Shown: positions 1-9,113, numbered from the stretch's first letter. The stretch: DNA of 64,000 nucleotides from Ruminococcus sp. (GCF_024691275.1 NZ_JAILNU010000030.1:1-64000), one strand, 5' to 3'. Notes: generated from the letters alone by a model not told the origin. Numbers and translations are program-made.

Positions 1-1
1 T

Positions 2-1057
2 GTTAATTTGGAAATAAGAGATAAGGAGTTCATCGTTCTCGTTGGACCTTCCGGCTGCGGTAAGTCAACAACTCTCCGTATGATCGCCGGACTCGAAGAG
101 ATCTCGGAAGGTGAGCTTTATATAGGCGATAAGCTCGTAAATGATATCGCTCCAAAGGACAGAGATATCGCAATGGTTTTCCAGAACTATGCTCTTTACC
201 CTCACATGACAGTTTTTGATAACATGGCTTTCGGACTTAAGCTCCGTAAGGTACCAAAGGATGAAATAGAGAGAAAGGTAAACGAGGCTGCAAAGATCCT
301 CGACCTTACACACCTTCTTGACAGAAAGCCTAAGGCAATGTCAGGCGGTCAGAGACAGAGAGTTGCCCTCGGCCGTGCTATCGTTCGTTCACCTAAGGTA
401 TTCCTTCTCGACGAGCCTCTCTCAAACCTCGATGCAAAGCTCCGTGCTCAGATGAGAACCGAGATCGCTAAGATCCACAAGAAGCTCGGTACAACATTTA
501 TCTACGTTACTCATGACCAGACAGAGGCTATGACAATGGGTGACAGAATCGTATGTATGAAGGACGGCTTCGTTCAGCAGATCGACACACCTCAGAACCT
601 CTATGAGAACCCTGTAAACAAGTTCGTTGCAGGCTTCCTTGGCTCACCTCAGATGAACTTCATCGACGCTGTACTCAAGGAAGAATATAACCAGTACGTT
701 GTAGAATTCGGCGGAAGAAACCAGAAGTATCAGATCATCGTTCCTGAGTCAAAGGTAAACGAGAGCCTCAGTGACTATGTTGGCAAGGAGATAATCCTCG
801 GTGTACGTCCTGAGTCTATCCACGATGAGGAAATGTACCTTTCAAATGCTTCAACAGGCGTTATCGACGCAAACGTTGAAATTACAGAAATGATGGGTGC
901 TGAGACATACCTCTACCTCCTCTGCGAGGGTATCCCGCTTACAGCAAGAGTAAGCCCAAGATCAACAGCAAGACCTGGTGATGATATCAAGGTTGCTATT
1001 GATCCTAACAGAATCCACCTCTTTGACAAGGAAACTGAGAAGGCAATTGTAAACTGA
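2..1057 (+). CDS. ABC transporter ATP-binding protein, sugar-type (MsmK/UgpC/MalK-like), 5' end outside window
   Basis: Walker A GPSGCGKST, signature SGGQRQR, Walker B VFLLDEPLSNLDAK, C-terminal TOBE-like region; frame is open to the window edge and the ORF-track start is an internal TTG. Confidence 0.93.
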   Translation, partial: VNLEIRDKEFIVLVGPSGCGKSTTLRMIAGLEEISEGELYIGDKLVNDIAPKDRDIAMVFQNYALYPHMTVFDNMAFGLKLRKVPKDEIERKVNEAAKILDLTHLLDRKPKAMSGGQRQRVALGRAIVRSPKVFLLDEPLSNLDAKLRAQMRTEIAKIHKKLGTTFIYVTHDQTEAMTMGDRIVCMKDGFVQQIDTPQNLYENPVNKFVAGFLGSPQMNFIDAVLKEEYNQYVVEFGGRNQKYQIIVPESKVNESLSDYVGKEIILGVRPESIHDEEMYLSNASTGVIDANVEITEMMGAETYLYLLCEGIPLTARVSPRSTARPGDDIKVAIDPNRIHLFDKETEKAIVN

Positions 1058-1085
1058 TTAATTCTTTTCATATTTATCCTTTCTT

Positions 1086-1115
1086 TGTACACAGTGCCGA
1101 GCGGCACTGTGTACA
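1086..1115. repeat. 30-bp perfect palindrome (14-bp arms, 2-nt centre)
   Basis: TGTACACAGTGCCG-AG-CGGCACTGTGTACA read directly. Confidence 0.85.
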
Positions 1116-1122
1116 CGCAAAT

Positions 1123-1151
1123 TACCGCAGTATTTTTACTGCGGTTTTTTG
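1123..1151 (+). terminator. Rho-independent terminator after the ABC ATPase
   Basis: ACCGCAGTATTTTTACTGCGGTTTTTT. Confidence 0.85.
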
Positions 1152-1275
1152 TATATTTGATCTCATGAAAAAGCCGAAATACAGGTGTCAAGTAACTCTT
1201 TCGCCCCTGAAAACAGCGATGAAAAGAGGGTATTGCTTTACTTTTTCTGCTTGCTGTTTTATGATAAAAGCGGAG

Positions 1276-1344
1276 ATGAAAAAAAACATCGGAAAAAATA
1301 TCCGAGATATCAGAACTCAAAATAATATGTCACATGAAAAGTGA
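1276..1344 (+). pseudogene. N-terminal remnant of an XRE-type HTH regulator
   Basis: In-frame MKKNIGKNIRDIRTQNNMSHEK* resembles the first helix region of XRE repressors, then stop. Confidence 0.45.
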
Positions 1345-1352
1345 GGTAAAAT

Positions 1353-2648
1353 ATGTCAGAAATAAAAAAGTATATTAATGAACATAAAGATGAAATGATC
1401 GACTTTTTAACTGAGCTCGTGGCTGTGCCAAGTGTACAGGGAAAGACTGAGGAAGGCTTTCCATTCGGCGAAATGCCTGCAAGAGCGCTGGAAACTATGC
1501 TGAAAAAATGTGAGGAGTACGGTTTTCATGTGGAGAATGTGGAAAACTACGCAGGCTCGGCAGACGTGAACGATATGCCTGCACAGCTTGCCGTGCTCAC
1601 CCACCTTGACGTAGTTCCCGTGGGCTCGGGCTGGACTACAGACCCATTTGTACTGCGCTATGAGCCCGATACAGACAAGCTCATCGGACGCGGAGCTATC
1701 GACGATAAAGGCCCTGCTGTTGCAGCTCTGTTCGCCGCAAGAGCAGTCAAAGAGCTGGGACTGCCGCTGAAAAAGGGCATACGCCTTATCTTCGGCACCA
1801 ATGAGGAGAACGGCTCGGCTGACCTTGCGTACTACCGCAAAAAGCGCGATTTACCGCCAATGGTGTTCACTCCCGACGGCGAGTACCCACTTATCAATGC
1901 TGAAAAGGGTATGCTGAGAGTGTACTTCTCGTCGGACTTCGACGACGACGAAATAGCCGAAATACAGGCAGGAACAGTGATAAATGCTGTGCCGCAGTTC
2001 TGCACAGTGAATATGTATAACGACGACGGCGAGAAGGAAGAAGCCGTCTATGAGGGAGTTTCTGCACACGCTTCAACTCCCGAAAAGGGCGACAATGCCA
2101 TAACTCAGTTCTTGCAGAGCTACTGCGGCGAGAATCTGCTGCTCATGTCTCTTGCGGAGCTCTTCCCCCACGGAGAGCTGAACGGAAAGAGCTGCGGACT
2201 TGGCTTACGTGACGATATTTCGGGCGATATGACCTGTGTGCTGTCTATGCTGAACACTGAAAACGGACGCATCAGGGGCGGTATCGACATACGCTTTCCG
2301 CTTGACCGCACAAAGGCTGAGATCAGCGAAATTATATGCAGGGCTCTTGAGGAGGCAGGATTCACTGTTGACAGCTGCGACGGCGTAGAACCTCACTGCA
2401 CCGACGAAAACAGCGAGTTCGTGCAGGCACTGCTCCGTGTGTATGAGCGCGTTACAGGCGATAAGGGACACTGTATCGCCATCGGCGGCGGTACTTATGT
2501 CCATGAGATAGAGGGCGGAGTTGCTTTCGGTGCGGAGTTTCCAAACGAGGACGGTCGTATGCACTGTCCCGACGAGTTCATAACCGTGGAGAATCTGCTG
2601 AAGAATGCCGAGATCATGGCGGAGGCTATGGCAGAGCTGTGTAAATGA
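1353..2648 (+). CDS. M20 family dipeptidase (PepV/Sapep-like)
   Basis: LTHLDVVPVG, GRGAIDDKGP, GTNEENGSAD metal-binding motifs of M20 peptidases. Confidence 0.9.
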   Translation: MSEIKKYINEHKDEMIDFLTELVAVPSVQGKTEEGFPFGEMPARALETMLKKCEEYGFHVENVENYAGSADVNDMPAQLAVLTHLDVVPVGSGWTTDPFVLRYEPDTDKLIGRGAIDDKGPAVAALFAARAVKELGLPLKKGIRLIFGTNEENGSADLAYYRKKRDLPPMVFTPDGEYPLINAEKGMLRVYFSSDFDDDEIAEIQAGTVINAVPQFCTVNMYNDDGEKEEAVYEGVSAHASTPEKGDNAITQFLQSYCGENLLLMSLAELFPHGELNGKSCGLGLRDDISGDMTCVLSMLNTENGRIRGGIDIRFPLDRTKAEISEIICRALEEAGFTVDSCDGVEPHCTDENSEFVQALLRVYERVTGDKGHCIAIGGGTYVHEIEGGVAFGAEFPNEDGRMHCPDEFITVENLLKNAEIMAEAMAELCK

Positions 2649-2653
2649 CAATT

Positions 2654-2677
2654 TGTAGGGGCGGATATTATCCGCCC
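2654..2677 (+). repeat. REP-like palindrome (GTAG head + hairpin)
   Basis: TGTAGGGGCGGATATTATCCGCCC; shares GGGCGGATATTATCCGCCC with 34960-34978. Confidence 0.7.
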
Positions 2678-2753
2678 TTTTTATTATAATTAGATCAGAA
2701 ACACGAACTTTTCAACATTTTATTTCTGAATGTTGAAAAACTCAGGCAGCTGA

Positions 2754-2780
2754 AAAGGCGGACATATAGTCCGCCTTTTG
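2754..2780. terminator. Bidirectional-looking terminator hairpin between convergent genes
   Basis: AAAAGGCGGACATATAGTCCGCCTTTT. Confidence 0.75.
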
Positions 2781-3128
2781 TTATCGGTCTTTCTTTTTTG
2801 TGGTGGTGGTTTTCTTGCTGTCGTCTTCCTTATCGCCGTCGAGGCCGTCTATAACGTCGTCGGCAGCGTCCTTAGCGCCGTCGATGATGTCCTTTCCTGC
2901 TTCACCTGCACCGCCTATAATGTCTTTTCCTGCGTCACCGACACCGTCGGCAGCGTCATCAACTCGGTCGCGGACGCTCTTGTTTTCTGATTTTTTGTCA
3001 GTAGTACCGTCTTCGATAACAGCTCCGTTTCCGTTATCTGTATAATGACCGTCGTTATTATTGCTGCATGATGTCAGAGATGCACAAACGGTAACAAATA
3101 TGGAGCATATTGCTAAAAGCTTTTTCAT
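2781..3128 (-). CDS. Small lipoprotein with Gly/Asp/Ala-rich repeats, unknown function
   Basis: MKKLLAICSIFVTVCASLTSCS lipobox; repeated AGKDIIGGAGEAGKDIIDGAKDAADDVIDG; the ORF-track start is too far upstream. Confidence 0.75.
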   Translation of the reverse strand: MKKLLAICSIFVTVCASLTSCSNNNDGHYTDNGNGAVIEDGTTDKKSENKSVRDRVDDAADGVGDAGKDIIGGAGEAGKDIIDGAKDAADDVIDGLDGDKEDDSKKTTTTKKKDR

Positions 3129-3166
3129 ACAAATCATATCCTTTATAAAGTATTGTTGTGGACTTG

Positions 3167-3345
3167 TTTTCCACAACGCAAATTTATTGTTTACACGTTT
3201 TCCCTGATTATCCACACCTTTTTCAACTTTTTAGCACTTCCAGAAAGTGTATTCTGCGTTGTTTTCCACCTTTTCCACAGAGTTATCAACAATCGAACAT
3301 ATGAATCCACACTCATTTCAACAGCTTGTGGAAAACTTTTCCACC
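3167..3345. promoter_or_regulatory. Cluster of DnaA-box-like 9-mers
   Basis: TTTTCCACA 3167-3175; TTATCCACA 3208-3216; TTTTCCACC 3262-3270; TTTTCCACA 3271-3279; TTATCAACA 3283-3291; TGTGGAAAA (reverse) 3328-3336; TTTTCCACC 3337-3345. Confidence 0.6.
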
Positions 3346-3482
3346 CGATTGTGAAATAAAAATAGGACTATATTGCTGTAAAATAATGGTTAAAAGTTGT
3401 TTCGCTTGAATAATGTCGGAGTATGTGATATAATATTTTGAGCAATTTGATGCAGCGTTACGCTGCTCAGTTTGAAGCAGAA

Positions 3483-4247
3483 ATGGAGAAAAATATGTTT
3501 GAAGGTTTTTCACAGGAGGCGCTGGAGTTCCTCCTCGGCATTAGGCATAACAACAATAAGGACTGGTTCGAGCCGCGCAAGGCGGTCTATACCGAGAAGA
3601 TATACAAGCCCTTGAAAGAGCTGGGTGAGGAGCTTTTTGCGCCGTTTGCAGATATCGAGGGAATGGTCTCGAAGGTGGGCAGGATATACCGCGACGAAAA
3701 TTTCGCGCCGTATCTGCACTACCGCGATACCTTGTGGATATATGTCCGCTATGACGCGTGGTACTGGAACAAGACTCCTACCCTGTATTTCGAGCTATCT
3801 CCCGAGGGAGCTGAGTTCGGCTTCCGTATATCCAAGCCCGAAGCCGCAGTTATGGAGCGTTTCCGCAGCGGACTTATTGAAGATTCAGCGCCGTTTTTCA
3901 ACATGATAGCAGAACTTGTTGAAAAGTACGGGCTTACGGTCGGCGGTGACGAATATAAGCGGAAAAAGCCCTGTCCAAAACCCGAATTGGAGAAATATTT
4001 CGTTAAAAAGGGACTTAGTGTATATACAAAGGTCAGTGATCCTGCGGAGCTTTTCTCCCGAAAAATAGCGGAGCATACCGCCGAGGTGTTCAAGGCTTTG
4101 CAGCAGCTCAACGACTACTTCCATGAAATTGTTGAAATTGAGGAGCTTGCCAAAGCTATACTCAGAGAAGAAAAGGAGCAGCAGCTCTCCCAGCCCGAAC
4201 CCGAAATAAACATGGTAAAAGCTCCCGATGTAGAGTTCATGTGGTAG
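3483..4247 (+). CDS. DUF2461-family protein (TIGR02453-like)
   Basis: FLLGIRHNNNKDWFEPRKAVY...KVGRIYRDENFAPYLHYRDTLWIYVRYD family pattern; start chosen at ATG 3483 (3495 also possible). Confidence 0.8.
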   Translation: MEKNMFEGFSQEALEFLLGIRHNNNKDWFEPRKAVYTEKIYKPLKELGEELFAPFADIEGMVSKVGRIYRDENFAPYLHYRDTLWIYVRYDAWYWNKTPTLYFELSPEGAEFGFRISKPEAAVMERFRSGLIEDSAPFFNMIAELVEKYGLTVGGDEYKRKKPCPKPELEKYFVKKGLSVYTKVSDPAELFSRKIAEHTAEVFKALQQLNDYFHEIVEIEELAKAILREEKEQQLSQPEPEINMVKAPDVEFMW

Positions 4248-4389
4248 CAGCGTGACGCTGCACCCTTGCCACGCGAGCTGAGCCAGCTCGACCGCAGCCA
4301 CGTTGTCGCTCATAAACTCGCTCGCTCTGTACAAAACGTTGATCTGTAATCGCTTACGGCACTATATGCAAAATGTAACATGAAACAAC

Positions 4390-4418
4390 TGTAGGGGCGA
4401 ACACTGAGCGCCCCTACA
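4390..4418. repeat. REP-like palindrome, 10-bp perfect arms
   Basis: TGTAGGGGCG-AACACTGAG-CGCCCCTACA. Confidence 0.8.
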
Positions 4419-4434
4419 ATTCCGAAATTATGAT

Positions 4435-5304
4435 TCAAAACAGTCCCCTGACATCTTCAAATGTCAGAGTTGGATGCAAGGCGAGATTTATGCCGAACGC
4501 AAGCAGCTGTGAAGCTCTTTCTGTCAGGCGGTCTATATCACGGGGAGTTACCAGCATATTTGGCAGCTCCCTGTTTATTTTTCTCCCTGTGAGGCTTTTG
4601 ACGATAGTATGCATATCAACGACTGTTGGAACTCCAATGGCTATGACAGGGATACCGAGACTTTTTTCCGAGAGCTCCATTCGCTGATTGGAAACTCCGC
4701 TCCCGGGGGATATACCGCTGTCTGTGAGCTGTATGGCGGTACCCAGACGGCTGATATCGCTGCAAGCGAGAGCATCAATGGCGATTATGCAGTCGGGTTT
4801 TACCTCAGAAGCGACTGCGCGGACAAGTTCTGCACTTTCTATGCCTGTCTGTCCCATAACGCCTCCTGCAAATGAACATACCCGACGCAGCGATGTTAAA
4901 AACTTCTCCTCTTCGCTGTCGTAATTATCGCTGAGATGCCTTGTGGCAAGTATCTTTGCAGCCGTTTGCGGCCCAATGGCATCGGGGGTGATATCGTTGT
5001 TGCCAAGCCCGACCACCATTATCTCGCCGTCGGGAACGAGCAGAGAGAGCTCCTGTGCGAGCTCCTCAGCCATGAACTGATAATCGTCGGAAAAACGGCT
5101 CAGGCAGTCGCCTTCAAGAGTGATGTAGCGACCCTTGCCCTTTCCGATAGTGGAAAGGCAGCTGTCGTCGTCAATGGTTATCTCTGTGATGCTGAAAGCT
5201 CTGCCCCGTTCGGAGATGTGAACGCTCTTAGGGAGAGCGTCTGCGGAGAAGCTTTCGAGAGCGAGATCTGTGCGAATATTCATGATTTCCTCCATATTGT
5301 GCAT
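4435..5304 (-). CDS. gpr: GPR endopeptidase (spore germination protease)
   Basis: IRTDLALE start, VVGLGNNDITPDAIGPQTA, NQRMELSEKSLGIPVIAIGVPTVVD; adjacent to rpsT as in many Firmicutes. Confidence 0.93.
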   Translation of the reverse strand: MHNMEEIMNIRTDLALESFSADALPKSVHISERGRAFSITEITIDDDSCLSTIGKGKGRYITLEGDCLSRFSDDYQFMAEELAQELSLLVPDGEIMVVGLGNNDITPDAIGPQTAAKILATRHLSDNYDSEEEKFLTSLRRVCSFAGGVMGQTGIESAELVRAVASEVKPDCIIAIDALACSDISRLGTAIQLTDSGISPGSGVSNQRMELSEKSLGIPVIAIGVPTVVDMHTIVKSLTGRKINRELPNMLVTPRDIDRLTERASQLLAFGINLALHPTLTFEDVRGLF

Positions 5305-5509
5305 ATTGCTTTAATTGTGGAAAATTTTTCTTACTATAATTTCACTTTTAGCTATTGAAAATATTGTTGAAAAATGATATAATTGTATTTGTCTCAGTAT
5401 GGCAGCTGTGCGTTGCAGCTGTCGGGAGTGAACGAACCCGTGTTTGCTCCTATTATCTGTAAAATGCGGGCATATATACGGTCTGCATAATTTGAGGAGG
5501 TGTAACGAA

Positions 5510-5770
5510 ATGCCAAACATTAAGTCTGCAAAGAAGAGAGTAAAGGTAAATGCTACAAAGGCTGCTGCTAACAAGGCAAGAAAGTCTAACCTTAAGACTA
5601 CCCTCAAGAAGGCTGATGCTGCTGTAGCAACAGGCGCTGCTGATAAGGCAGAGGCAATCAAGGTTGCTATCAAGAGAGTTGATCAGGCTTGCGCTAAGGG
5701 TCTTATGCACAAGAATAAGGCTGCAAGAAAGAAGTCACAGCTCGCTAAGAAGCTCAACTCTGCTGAGTAA
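5510..5770 (+). CDS. rpsT: 30S ribosomal protein S20
   Basis: MPNIKSAKKRVKVNATKAAANKARKS...; GGAGG RBS upstream of ATG 5510; the ORF-track start is too far upstream. Confidence 0.96.
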   Translation: MPNIKSAKKRVKVNATKAAANKARKSNLKTTLKKADAAVATGAADKAEAIKVAIKRVDQACAKGLMHKNKAARKKSQLAKKLNSAE

Positions 5771-5797
5771 TCGGTCTCTTTAACGATATAAGAAATG

Positions 5798-5845
5798 GAA
5801 ATCCCCTTGCGGACAACTCACGGTCGGCAAGGGGATTGTTTTTAT
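5798..5845 (+). terminator. Rho-independent terminator of rpsT
   Basis: AATCCCCTTGC...GCAAGGGGATTGTTTTT. Confidence 0.85.
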
Positions 5846-5895
5846 CATATGATATTTTATTCATAGTAATCACGAAAAAGCGCTAATAGTAACAC

Positions 5896-6084
5896 TTATT
5901 TGTGGTTAGCATCTTTGGTCACAATTGTAAAAGTTGTTATAGCAATAATAACCAAAGTGATAGCAGTAATAATTATTATTATTGCTGTAATTATTTTTTT
6001 ATTCTTGGCAGTATTGTTTTTTCTAATTGAAGTAATTAGACCAATAATCAATATAATGCAATAAGCATATCTCAACCAGTTCAT
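5896..6084 (-). CDS. Small hydrophobic protein, uncertain
   Basis: 62-aa ORF with two hydrophobic segments; strongly AT-rich, so possibly spurious. Confidence 0.35.
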   Translation of the reverse strand: MNWLRYAYCIILIIGLITSIRKNNTAKNKKIITAIIIIITAITLVIIAITTFTIVTKDANHK

Positions 6085-6085
6085 A

Positions 6086-6169
6086 AAAATTTCGAAGCTT
6101 TACGGAACGAGTACGGATTATATTCTTGGGCTTACAGATGAAAAGGCGAAATACCCCGTAAAAAAGTGA
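6086..6169 (+). pseudogene. C-terminal remnant of an XRE-family HTH regulator
   Basis: Reading frame KISKLYGTSTDYILGLTDEKAKYPVKK* matches the typical SinR/XRE end (STDYILGLTD); no intact N-terminus upstream. Confidence 0.6.
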
Positions 6170-6259
6170 TATAAAAGCAAAACAGCCATAGAGAAGGGAA
6201 AGCTTCTTTATGGCTGTTCATATTAGAGAAGTGTCTGTGAATTTCGATAAAATATTTTA

Positions 6260-6769
6260 TTATTCTTTGACGTATACGCCGACTATTTCAGAGATGTATG
6301 CGCGGTGGTAGGGGTCGTTTCCGAAGAATTTCTCGTTAAGCCCATCATCTGTGAGGAAGCCCTCGCCTTTGAAGTCATAGCTGTAGAGCTTGCGGCAGAC
6401 GATGACCATTTCAGCCTCTGCGAATGTCATAGAGCCGTCTATCTCAGCAGGAGTAAGACCTGTTTCCTCAGCCTTGTTGCAGTCTCTGCCCGAATGTGAG
6501 CCGCAGAATGAGAGAGCATTTCTGAACTCCTCGCCGAGAAATGAAGCAGTAAAGCATTCGTTATCCTCAACGAAGCCGTATGTATAGCGGTTAGGTCTGA
6601 TATAGCAGGTGAGGACGTTTTTGTTCCAGAGAACGCCGAGCTGTCCCCATGAAGCGGTCATGGTGTTGTAGCTGTCCTTATTTCCTGCTGTGAGGAGCAT
6701 CCACTGCTTGCCTATTTTCTCGAATGGGTTGAAAGAAAGTTCGCTGATATCAATTTTTCTGAAAGCCAT
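6260..6769 (-). CDS. Flavin reductase family protein (FMN-binding split barrel)
   Basis: WMLLTAGNKDSYNTMTASWGQLGVLWNKNV, YIRPNRYTYGFVE. Confidence 0.85.
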   Translation of the reverse strand: MAFRKIDISELSFNPFEKIGKQWMLLTAGNKDSYNTMTASWGQLGVLWNKNVLTCYIRPNRYTYGFVEDNECFTASFLGEEFRNALSFCGSHSGRDCNKAEETGLTPAEIDGSMTFAEAEMVIVCRKLYSYDFKGEGFLTDDGLNEKFFGNDPYHRAYISEIVGVYVKE

Positions 6770-6841
6770 TGTAATTCTCCTTTACGTTAAAGAAATGTGC
6801 GGAATATCCGCTTAACATATCATCATCGCGGCTGACACATA

Positions 6842-7597
6842 TCAGTTTGCTTTAAGAGTTGATTTATAGCGCAGTCTTAGTTTATCTGTGATAAGCGCGA
6901 TGAATTCTGAATTTGTGGGTTTGCCCTTACCCGTATCGACGGTATATCCGAAGAAGGAATTGAGGGTATCCACGTTGCCTCTGTCCCAGGCTATTTCGAT
7001 AGCGTGTCTTATAGCGCGTTCGACGCGGGACGAGGTGGTGTCATATATACTTGCCACTGTAGGGTACAGCAGCTTAGTAACACTGTCAAGAAGGGTCTTA
7101 TCGTTTATGGAATGGAGTATAGCCGTGCGCAGGTAGTGATAGCCCTTGATATGCGCAGGAACTCCCAGCTGATGTATCATATCCGTTACGACGACTTCCA
7201 TATCGTCGCTGAAGCTGTTGACTCTTTCGCCCAGTGAAGAATTAATAGCTGTACAGAGGTCGTCTGCACTGCATGGGCGCAGCAGGAACTTAGAAGCGCC
7301 GTTTTCCATGACCTGTCTTTCGATGAATTCGTTGTCGTAAGCGGAAGTTATGATGAACACAGGTGGATTTATGCCGGAATCCTTTGTATTTTTCATAAGA
7401 GAGATCACGTCGCCGTTCTGGGTAGATATATCGAGTACAGCCACATCAGGCGGATCTTTTTTGATAGATTCCAGTATGATGCCGCAGTCCTTGCGTCTTG
7501 TATATGCATACATACCTTTTTCGCGGAGTTTGTTTGCGATACTTACACCTGTTTCTGCTGTATCGTCGCCAATGAGAACTTTTACCTTATTATTCAT
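6842..7597 (-). CDS. spo0A: Sporulation transcription factor Spo0A
   Basis: C-terminal [54 protein letters not shown] is diagnostic; N-terminal REC domain. Confidence 0.95.
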   Translation of the reverse strand: MNNKVKVLIGDDTAETGVSIANKLREKGMYAYTRRKDCGIILESIKKDPPDVAVLDISTQNGDVISLMKNTKDSGINPPVFIITSAYDNEFIERQVMENGASKFLLRPCSADDLCTAINSSLGERVNSFSDDMEVVVTDMIHQLGVPAHIKGYHYLRTAILHSINDKTLLDSVTKLLYPTVASIYDTTSSRVERAIRHAIEIAWDRGNVDTLNSFFGYTVDTGKGKPTNSEFIALITDKLRLRYKSTLKAN

Positions 7598-7784
7598 GAT
7601 TTATACCTCCTTTTGTACAGCGGTTTTCGACCGCTTAATAATAATATCACATCACAAAAGGAGCGGCAACGATATTTTTTAGGTTATTTCGTATTAATTG
7701 GTGTGGAAATGTCGCATATTGAGCGGGCGAAAAAAGCCGTCGGAAAATGCTGTTGCATATTCATGAATACGGGGGAAAAGGACA

Positions 7785-9095
7785 TCATTTACGTTTTTTT
7801 CTGTGAATGACAGCCTCTGACATCTCTCTTACGCGTGTGCCTTCAGGGAAAAGTCTGTCGGCGAGCTTCTGAAGAGAGTTCTTTTTGATAGTTTTTGAGT
7901 GGACAGGAGCGAGTTTCGGTTCACTTTCGGGCTTGCCCCAATTTTTCTTTTCCGAATCGTTAAGAAACGGCATGATCTTGTTCCTGTCGCCGATATAGCT
8001 GTGCTGTTCGAGGAATTCCAACGGCAGCTGACAGCCTTCGCTGCCGTATTTCCCGATGAAATCTCCGAAATGGTGGAACATCATCTCCTTGAAGTCATCT
8101 CTGCCGTCGGCGATCTTTTTATTGTTCTCCATAGCCTTTATGAGAGCTTCCTGTGTCTCGTTATCGCTGTGGAAGTCTTTGATAAGAGTCAGGGGGCCGA
8201 GCACGATGAAGCCCAGCATATACTCATCACCGCAGAAGTCGCTCTGAGGCTTTTTAGTCTGAGGGACATCGAAGCCGTATACTGCATACAGAGCCAGAGC
8301 GCAGCGCAGAGGGAAGAACTGTTTCTCGTCGATGTCGTAGAGGTGTTTTTCCTCGATATAGCCGCGGAGTCTGCCTGATTTCACCATGAGCGGCAGTATG
8401 GGCTGGAGCATCAGCGAGCGCATACCCTTTACGATAGGAGCTTCCACGTCTATGAAGTAATCTCCGCCTATGTGGAGTATATTGTTTGATTCTACCTTTG
8501 ATTTTCTTATAACAGCGTCGAGGAAGGCTGTATCAGCGGAATCGGGGATATTCAGTTCCGCAGGGATAATGAGCGTATCATAGCCGCCGTAGCCGCAGTC
8601 GCAGAGTATCTTGACGATGACATCACGGGGATAGTAGGATACAGAGGTAACGATGATATGGTTTTTGCAGTCCTTAGCCTTATCGAACAGCAATTTGCCT
8701 ATCCTGCGCGGAAAGGTGTAATGGTGGATAAGGTCGCACTCACGGTTTATGAGCTTGTCTCTGCCCGTCTGGGTGATGCCGCTCATTTTTGTAAAGATAT
8801 CGTATATCTTTTCGAGGGTGACATTGCCTTTCAGACCGTATTTTTTCTCGGCAGCCTTCTGTGCAGCTATACGCAGCTCTGTGAAGCTCTTGTCCGAGGT
8901 GCTCACCATAGCGAAGTCGTCCTCCATGAACAGGAACATATCCTCAGGCTGTGAAAAGGGCGTGATTACGAGGGTGTCCCACAGCTTGAAGCTTGTTACC
9001 CTGTGATCGTTTCTTTCCACTTCATGGAGCATCTTAACGAGTATCTCGTCCTGTGCGGCGGAGTTTGTACGATTTGGCTTGAATTCGTCGTACAT
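7785..9095 (-). CDS. HAD-superfamily-like protein with altered motif I
   Basis: SFKLWDTLV in place of FDxxDTL; later ILHIGGDYFIDVEAP resembles HAD motif IV. Confidence 0.6.
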   Translation of the reverse strand: MYDEFKPNRTNSAAQDEILVKMLHEVERNDHRVTSFKLWDTLVITPFSQPEDMFLFMEDDFAMVSTSDKSFTELRIAAQKAAEKKYGLKGNVTLEKIYDIFTKMSGITQTGRDKLINRECDLIHHYTFPRRIGKLLFDKAKDCKNHIIVTSVSYYPRDVIVKILCDCGYGGYDTLIIPAELNIPDSADTAFLDAVIRKSKVESNNILHIGGDYFIDVEAPIVKGMRSLMLQPILPLMVKSGRLRGYIEEKHLYDIDEKQFFPLRCALALYAVYGFDVPQTKKPQSDFCGDEYMLGFIVLGPLTLIKDFHSDNETQEALIKAMENNKKIADGRDDFKEMMFHHFGDFIGKYGSEGCQLPLEFLEQHSYIGDRNKIMPFLNDSEKKNWGKPESEPKLAPVHSKTIKKNSLQKLADRLFPEGTRVREMSEAVIHRKKRK

Positions 9096-9113
9096 ATGAT
9101 ACCTCCCTTCGTA

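Noticed and set aside
3130-3360. Chromosomal replication origin
   Set aside because: DnaA-box density is suggestive, but no dnaA/dnaN/rpmH neighbours are visible and downstream core genes read toward the site; kept only as a DnaA-binding cluster finding.
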